Positions 31,179-34,883 of a stretch of DNA of 34,883 bases are shown here, piece by piece. The notes under the pieces were generated by a model. That model had not been told where the DNA came from. It searched no databases and saw only the letters and a program-made list of their open reading frames with translations. This DNA comes from Scatosoma sp045632265 (GTDB taxonomy: Bacteria; Bacillota; Clostridia; Christensenellales; Borkfalkiaceae): assembly GCA_045632265.1 (NCBI GenBank), contig JAZQWG010000032.1, positions 1-34,883 on the forward strand, written 5' to 3'. The number at the start of each line of letters is the position of its first letter. Position 1 is the first letter of the stretch. Both the position numbers and the translations under genes were made by a program.

Positions 31179-31940
31179 TTACATGGTTGAAAAATGTTCT
31201 TTTTTCAACAAATACATCAAAATCCCCGCGGATACGGCGGCATTTAAGCTTTCTTGCGTGGACGACATAGGAATTTTTACCGTATGCGTAGCCTTTTCTT
31301 CCAACATTGCCGATACGCCGTTTGCCTCGTTGCCGATAACAAGCGCAAAGCGCTTGGGCGAAACGAAAGTGAAGGCGTTTGCCCCAGCCATGTCTGCAAT
31401 GACAATGGGCGTGGACGACAAGGAAGACAAAATTTCTTCACGCGTGCCTTGATAAATCGTGGTGAAAAATACGCCACTCATGCTTGCACGAACGGACTTT
31501 GGCGAATACGGGTCGGCACAATCGTCCGTGAGATACACTTCGTTGTATCCTGCGCCGTTTGCGCTACGGATAATCGCCCCTACGTTGCCAGGGTCTGCAA
31601 CGCCGTCCAAGACGATACAACTGCCCTTGGGCGGTTGCAACGTATTTTTAGGAATTTCTACCCGACAAAGCACGCCTTGAGGCGTTTTTTCGTCCGACAA
31701 AAGGCGGAATACGTCGTCGGAAACGCAAACCGTTTCCTCTTCTAAAAAGGGCGTGTACGCATCGCTTTTTGCAAAGCTTTCCGACACGATAACTCTTTCA
31801 ATTTTCAGTCCGCTTTTTTGGCACTCGCGCGCCATTTTCACGCCTTCGACGAGAAAGAGCCCCGTTTGACGTCTACCTTTTTTATCTTTCAGCGTAGCCG
31901 TTTCTTTGATAAAGGGATTGTTTTTTGACGTTAAAATCAT
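31179..31940 (-). CDS. TrmH/SpoU-family RNA 2'-O-methyltransferase (253 aa)
   Basis: SPOUT methyltransferase that adds a methyl group to a ribose in rRNA or tRNA, target unknown. An N-terminal substrate-binding domain (SKNNPFIKE...GLFLVEGVKMARE) precedes the three SpoU motifs: VLDGVADPGNVGAIIRSANG near 105-124, LVIGNEANGVS near 193-203, and IPMSSTQESLNAAVSAGIL near 215-233. The order and neighbours match Bacillus YsgA, found next to infC-rpmI-rplT. The ATG at 31940 is preferred; an upstream TTG frame start at 31973 lies inside the rplT terminator hairpin. The ribosome binding site is weak. Confidence 0.88.
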   Translation of the reverse strand: MILTSKNNPFIKETATLKDKKGRRQTGLFLVEGVKMARECQKSGLKIERVIVSESFAKSDAYTPFLEEETVCVSDDVFRLLSDEKTPQGVLCRVEIPKNTLQPPKGSCIVLDGVADPGNVGAIIRSANGAGYNEVYLTDDCADPYSPKSVRASMSGVFFTTIYQGTREEILSSLSSTPIVIADMAGANAFTFVSPKRFALVIGNEANGVSAMLEEKATHTVKIPMSSTQESLNAAVSAGILMYLLKKEHFSTM

Positions 31941-31956
31941 TTTCAATAAAATGTGA

Positions 31957-31990
31957 AAAAAGCCTTTTACCAAATAAAAGGCTTTTTACT
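31957..31990 (-). terminator. Terminator of the infC-rpmI-rplT operon
   Basis: AAAAAGCCTTTTA and TAAAAGGCTTTTT arms pair over about 12 bp around a 5-nt loop and end in a T-run on the minus strand. It lies between rplT and the SpoU methyltransferase gene; the methyltransferase must rely on readthrough or a promoter I cannot see. Confidence 0.85.
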
Positions 31991-31995
31991 TTTCA

Positions 31996-32346
31996 TTATT
32001 TTGCTGCTTTTGCTTTTTCAACGAGTTGTGCGAATGCTGCTGCATCGTTTACTGCCAAATCTGCAAGAACTTTTCTGTTGAGGTTGATACCAGCAACGGA
32101 AAGGCCGTGCATAAATTTGCTGTAAGAAATACCGTTGATTCTTGCTGCTGCGTTGATTCTCGTAATCCAAAGACGACGGAAATCTCTCTTTCTTCTTCTT
32201 CTGCCGATGAACGCATAGTTCAAGGACTTCATTACGGCTTCTCTTGCAATTCTGTAAGACTTGCTCTTGTTACCCCAGTAACCTTTCGCAAGTTTCATAA
32301 TCTTTCTACGCTTTTTAACCGCGTTAACTGCTCTCTTAATACGCAT
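31996..32346 (-). CDS. rplT: 50S ribosomal protein L20 (116 aa)
   Basis: Binds 23S rRNA early in large-subunit assembly. The N-terminal basic extension MRIKRAVNAVKKRRKIMKLA, the AREAVMKSLNYAFIGRRRRKRDFRRLWI block and the globular C-terminal end ARINGISYSKFMHGL are all typical, and the length is standard. In Firmicutes L20 also represses its own operon by binding the infC leader. It starts 17 bases after rpmI. Confidence 0.97.
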   Translation of the reverse strand: MRIKRAVNAVKKRRKIMKLAKGYWGNKSKSYRIAREAVMKSLNYAFIGRRRRKRDFRRLWITRINAAARINGISYSKFMHGLSVAGINLNRKVLADLAVNDAAAFAQLVEKAKAAK

Positions 32347-32363
32347 ATTTCATACTCTCCTTC

Positions 32364-32564
32364 TTATTTCTTGTAAGGCATCATGTTCTTCACGGTGCTT
32401 TCTTGGGTAGCAGAAACAAGCGTGGTTTGACGCAAGTTTCTCTTTCTCTTTCTGTTCTTGGTTTCCGCTTTGTGGTTCTTACCGCTGTGTGCACGGTTTA
32501 CTTTACCCGTACCCGTAAGCCAGAAACGCTTCTTCGTGCTGCTATGAGTCTTCTGTTTAGGCAT
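32364..32564 (-). CDS. rpmI: 50S ribosomal protein L35 (66 aa)
   Basis: Small basic large-subunit protein. The PKQKTHSSTKKRF start, GKVNRAHSGKNHKAETKNRKRKRNL middle (given here only as a range, residues 20-44) and the length are typical of L35. It is the middle gene of the infC-rpmI-rplT operon with GGAGGAT before the ATG. Confidence 0.97.
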   Translation of the reverse strand: MPKQKTHSSTKKRFWLTGTGKVNRAHSGKNHKAETKNRKRKRNLRQTTLVSATQESTVKNMMPYKK

Positions 32565-32645
32565 ATATTTATCCTCCGAAATTTTTTTACCTTTTTTAAT
32601 ATTTACGAGCTTTTATTAAAAGCTTGTCCACTTATTGATCGTCCC

Positions 32646-33158
32646 TTATTTTGCAGGCGAAAGAATCATCATGATGTTTCTTCCTTCCGTCTTGGGTTCT
32701 TTATCCATTACCGCTTTGCCGCCAAGCATTTCAAAGAAACGGTTCATTACGTCAACGCCCATCGTTGCGTGCGCCATTTGTCTACCACGCATACGGATAG
32801 ACACCTTTACCTTGTTGCCGTCGCCGAGCATTTCAATCGTCTTCTTTGCTTTGACGTTCAAATCGCCGATGTCAATGGTCATCGAAAGATAGATTTCTTT
32901 CAATTCAACCACTTTTTGGTTTTTACGGTTTTCCTTTTCCTTCTTGGTTTGTTCAAACTTGAACTTGCCATAGTTCATAACCTTGCATACGGGCGGAACT
33001 GCGTTGGGGGAAATTTTAACCAAGTCGAGCCCTTCTTCTTCAGCAATAGCAAGCGCTTCTCTTGCGCTCATGATGCCAAGTTGTTCGCCGTTTGCGGAAA
33101 TTACGCGTACTTCTTTGTCACGAATTTGTTCGTTGATTTGATGTTGGTCCTTAATAAT
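32646..33158 (-). CDS. infC: Translation initiation factor IF-3, apparent AUU start (170 aa)
   Basis: Controls start-codon choice and keeps 30S subunits free. The N-domain INEQIRDKEVRVISANGEQL, the linker around AIAEEEGLDLVKISPNAVPP and the C-domain KFEQTKKEKENRKNQ...VKVSIRMRGRQMAH are all present. No ATG suits the N-terminus: the upstream in-frame ATG at 33221 lacks a ribosome binding site and would translate the leader hairpin. GGAGAGG stands nine bases before ATT at 33158 (a second ATT follows at once). A rare AUU start is the known autoregulation device of infC, and the resulting 170 residues is the normal size. Confidence 0.93.
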   Translation of the reverse strand: MIKDQHQINEQIRDKEVRVISANGEQLGIMSAREALAIAEEEGLDLVKISPNAVPPVCKVMNYGKFKFEQTKKEKENRKNQKVVELKEIYLSMTIDIGDLNVKAKKTIEMLGDGNKVKVSIRMRGRQMAHATMGVDVMNRFFEMLGGKAVMDKEPKTEGRNIMMILSPAK

Positions 33159-33292
33159 GGTAGTGTACCTCTCCAAAATAATAACGGGTTGCTCGACAAA
33201 AGCAACCCGCAATAATCCCATTTACGTCTTGGAAAATTATTGAGCCGTACTGACCTTTGTCGAACGGCGAGAAGGTTCGCTTCTGCTTTGCC
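33159..33292 (-). promoter_or_regulatory. infC operon leader (L20/IF-3 type), with stem-loop
   Basis: The ~130-nt untranslated leader contains an AGAAG/CTTCT hairpin near its 5' end and a perfect 9-bp stem CGGGTTGCT/AGCAACCCG (33185-33209) followed by a T-rich stretch. Long structured leaders here are known in Firmicutes as the site of L20 autorepression; the exact Rfam class was not checked. Confidence 0.65.
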
Positions 33293-33297
33293 TAACT

Positions 33298-33327
33298 ATA
33301 TTAACACAAAAACTTACCTTCTGTCAA
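33298..33327 (-). promoter_or_regulatory. Promoter of the infC operon
   Basis: On the minus strand a perfect TTGACA (33322-33327), an 18-bp spacer and TAATAT (33298-33303). It separates the operon from thrS upstream; no thrS terminator is seen in between. Confidence 0.82.
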
Positions 33328-33375
33328 ACGATTTTTGCCGTATTTTTCAACTTTTTTCCAAAATATTCAATTTTA

Positions 33376-34883
33376 TTAGAACGCCGTTTTATCAGCAATT
33401 TCCTTTGCAACCATGTCGATAAATTCGTCCGCGTTTACCGCACCCATATCGCCTTTATCACGACGGCGTACGGCAACAAGGTTTTCGCTTGCTTCCTTTT
33501 CCCCTACGATGAGCATATAGGGAAGCTTTTCAAGTTGCGCTTCACGAATCTTATAACCGATTTTTTCGTTTCTATCGTCAACCGCTACACGAATACCCTT
33601 TTCCTTCATCTTTGCGCAAAGTTCTTTTGCGTATGCTTCTTGTCTATCGGTGATAGGCAAAATTTTCACTTGCGTGGGCGCAAGCCATACGGGGAATTTG
33701 CCCGCAAAGTGTTCGATAAGGATACCGATGAAACGTTCGATAGAACCAAACGCTACGCGGTGTACCATGATGGGTTGATGCTTTTGTCCGTCTTCGCCAA
33801 CGTATTCCATTTCAAAGCGTTGGGGAAGTTGGAAGTCGAGCTGAATCGTGCCGCATTGCCAAGTTCTGCCGATAGAGTCTTCCAAGTGGAAGTCAATTTT
33901 CGGACCGTAGAATGCGCCGTCGCCTTCGTTTACAACGTAGTTCAAGCCCATATCGTCGAGCGCATTTTTAAGCGCGTCGGTTGCGGTATTCCAGTCTTCA
34001 TCGCTACCCATGCTGTTTTCAGGGCGAGTGGAAAGTTCTACGTGGTACTTGAAGCCAAAGAGCGTATATACTTCGTTGATAAGGCGTACAACCGCTTTGA
34101 TTTCATCTTTAATTTGTTCGCGCGTCATGAAGATGTGCGCATCGTCTTGCGTAAAGCAACGTACGCGGAAAAGACCGTGCAATTGTCCCGATTTTTCGTG
34201 GCGGTGTACAAGACCAAGTTCGCCCATGCGAATAGGCAAATCTTTATAGCTATGCGGTTCGTTTTTATAAACCAAAATACCACCCGGGCAGTTCATAGGT
34301 TTAATTGCGAAATCTTCTTCGTCCACTTTCGTCGTGTACATGTTATCACGATAGTGATACCAGTGCCCCGAAGTTTCCCAAAGCGATTTGTTGAGCATGA
34401 TAGGCGTGCTTACTTCCACGTAGCCTTCACGGGTGTGGATTTGACGCCAGTAATCGATAAGCGTGTTTTTAAGCACCATGCCGTTGGGAAGGAAGAAGGG
34501 CAAGCCTTTCCCTTCGTTCAAAATCGTGAAGAGTTTCAATTCTTTGCCAAGTTTCGTATGGTCACGTTTCTTTGCTTCTTCAAGCATGGTAAGGTGTTCT
34601 TCAAGCATTGAAGCCTTGGGGAAGGCAGTACCGTAAACACGGCAAAGCATCTTGTTGGCTGAATTTCCTCTCCAGTAAGCACCGGTTGCAGAGGTAAGTT
34701 TAAATGCCTTAACCAAACCTGTGCTCATAAGGTGAGCACCGGCACAAAGGTCGGTAAAATCGCCTTGGGAATAGAAACTGATTTCTTCTCCATCGGGGAT
34801 AGATTCAACAAGTTCTACCTTGTAAGGCTCGTTTTTCTCGGTGAAGTATTTAATAGCATCCTCTTTAGACATCGTAAATCTTT
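33376..34883 (-). CDS. thrS: Threonyl-tRNA synthetase, N-terminus outside the window (partial)
   Basis: Class II synthetase that charges tRNA-Thr; about 500 C-terminal residues are visible. They include the end of the editing domain (SFYSQGDFTDLCAGAHLMSTG), the catalytic core with zinc-site Cys in KPMNCPGGILVYK, motif 2 in LFRVRCFTQDDAHIF, motif 3 in VHRVAFGSIERFIGI, and the anticodon-binding domain (VWLAPTQVKILPI to the end). The frame stays open through the window edge. A Met at 34872 is internal, because the family needs a TGS domain and most of the editing domain before it. The usual HxG after NCPG is GG here, as in some anaerobes. Confidence 0.96.
   Translation of the reverse strand, partial: RFTMSKEDAIKYFTEKNEPYKVELVESIPDGEEISFYSQGDFTDLCAGAHLMSTGLVKAFKLTSATGAYWRGNSANKMLCRVYGTAFPKASMLEEHLTMLEEAKKRDHTKLGKELKLFTILNEGKGLPFFLPNGMVLKNTLIDYWRQIHTREGYVEVSTPIMLNKSLWETSGHWYHYRDNMYTTKVDEEDFAIKPMNCPGGILVYKNEPHSYKDLPIRMGELGLVHRHEKSGQLHGLFRVRCFTQDDAHIFMTREQIKDEIKAVVRLINEVYTLFGFKYHVELSTRPENSMGSDEDWNTATDALKNALDDMGLNYVVNEGDGAFYGPKIDFHLEDSIGRTWQCGTIQLDFQLPQRFEMEYVGEDGQKHQPIMVHRVAFGSIERFIGILIEHFAGKFPVWLAPTQVKILPITDRQEAYAKELCAKMKEKGIRVAVDDRNEKIGYKIREAQLEKLPYMLIVGEKEASENLVAVRRRDKGDMGAVNADEFIDMVAKEIADKTAF

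Overview
The window looks like a chromosomal segment of an uncultured, low-GC Bacillota of the class Clostridia. Supporting signs are AGGAGG-type ribosome binding sites, TTGACA/TATAAT promoters, an infC-rpmI-rplT operon with a long leader and apparent AUU start, RNase J, and a type I asparaginase. The genus cannot be read from the sequence. The window has two parts with different character.

Left part (about 1-15,224): an AT-rich integrated mobile element whose left end lies outside the window. It carries a five-gene plus-strand operon (93-11694) behind one promoter that overlaps a perfect inverted repeat. The genes are an ~899-aa protein, a 1719-aa DEAH helicase with a C-terminal DUF1998-type region, a NERD-nuclease/UvrD-like helicase, a 114-aa unknown protein, and a DUF2971 protein with a long helical tail. 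The first two match the layout of Druantia type III antiphage defence (DruH-DruE); the other three look like an accessory module. After the operon terminator comes a roughly 600-bp non-coding stretch with four ~41-bp tandem repeats, a possible structured RNA ending in a terminator, a nine-codon mini-ORF and palindromes. Then follow a TnpV-like gene, a small unknown gene, and a tyrosine integrase with an early frameshift. A convergent HEPN-like gene has its own operator-like promoter.

The element's right end is at a tRNA-Arg(CCT) locus. An intact tRNA gene (14981-15055) lies inside the element. A 31-bp direct repeat of its 5' half (15194-15224) sits directly downstream of a strong host-type promoter, where it forms a broken 5' tRNA half. 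The intact element-borne tRNA has no strong promoter of its own and may be transcribed from the host promoter.

Right part (15,232-34,883): ordinary chromosome, almost all on the minus strand. After plus-strand gdhA comes a seven-gene minus-strand operon (25013 down to 16961). It encodes RNase J, a TrmR-like O-methyltransferase, a U32 protein (TrhP-like), L-asparaginase, an M29 aminopeptidase, a His-rich CobW GTPase and a second CobW-like GTPase fused to a YcgQ-type domain. Upstream lies a 615-aa repeat-rich protein with its own promoter. Next is a P-type ATPase of the Ca2+ type preceded by a probable yybP-ykoY (Mn2+) riboswitch. Two 122-bp tandem repeats follow, each containing a terminator. 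The rest is yebC, a SpoU-family rRNA methyltransferase, rplT, rpmI, infC and a thrS truncated by the window edge.

The most interesting material is the enlarged Druantia-III-like operon, the non-coding RNA/repeat block of the element, the tRNA capture at the attachment site, and the riboswitch-controlled ATPase.
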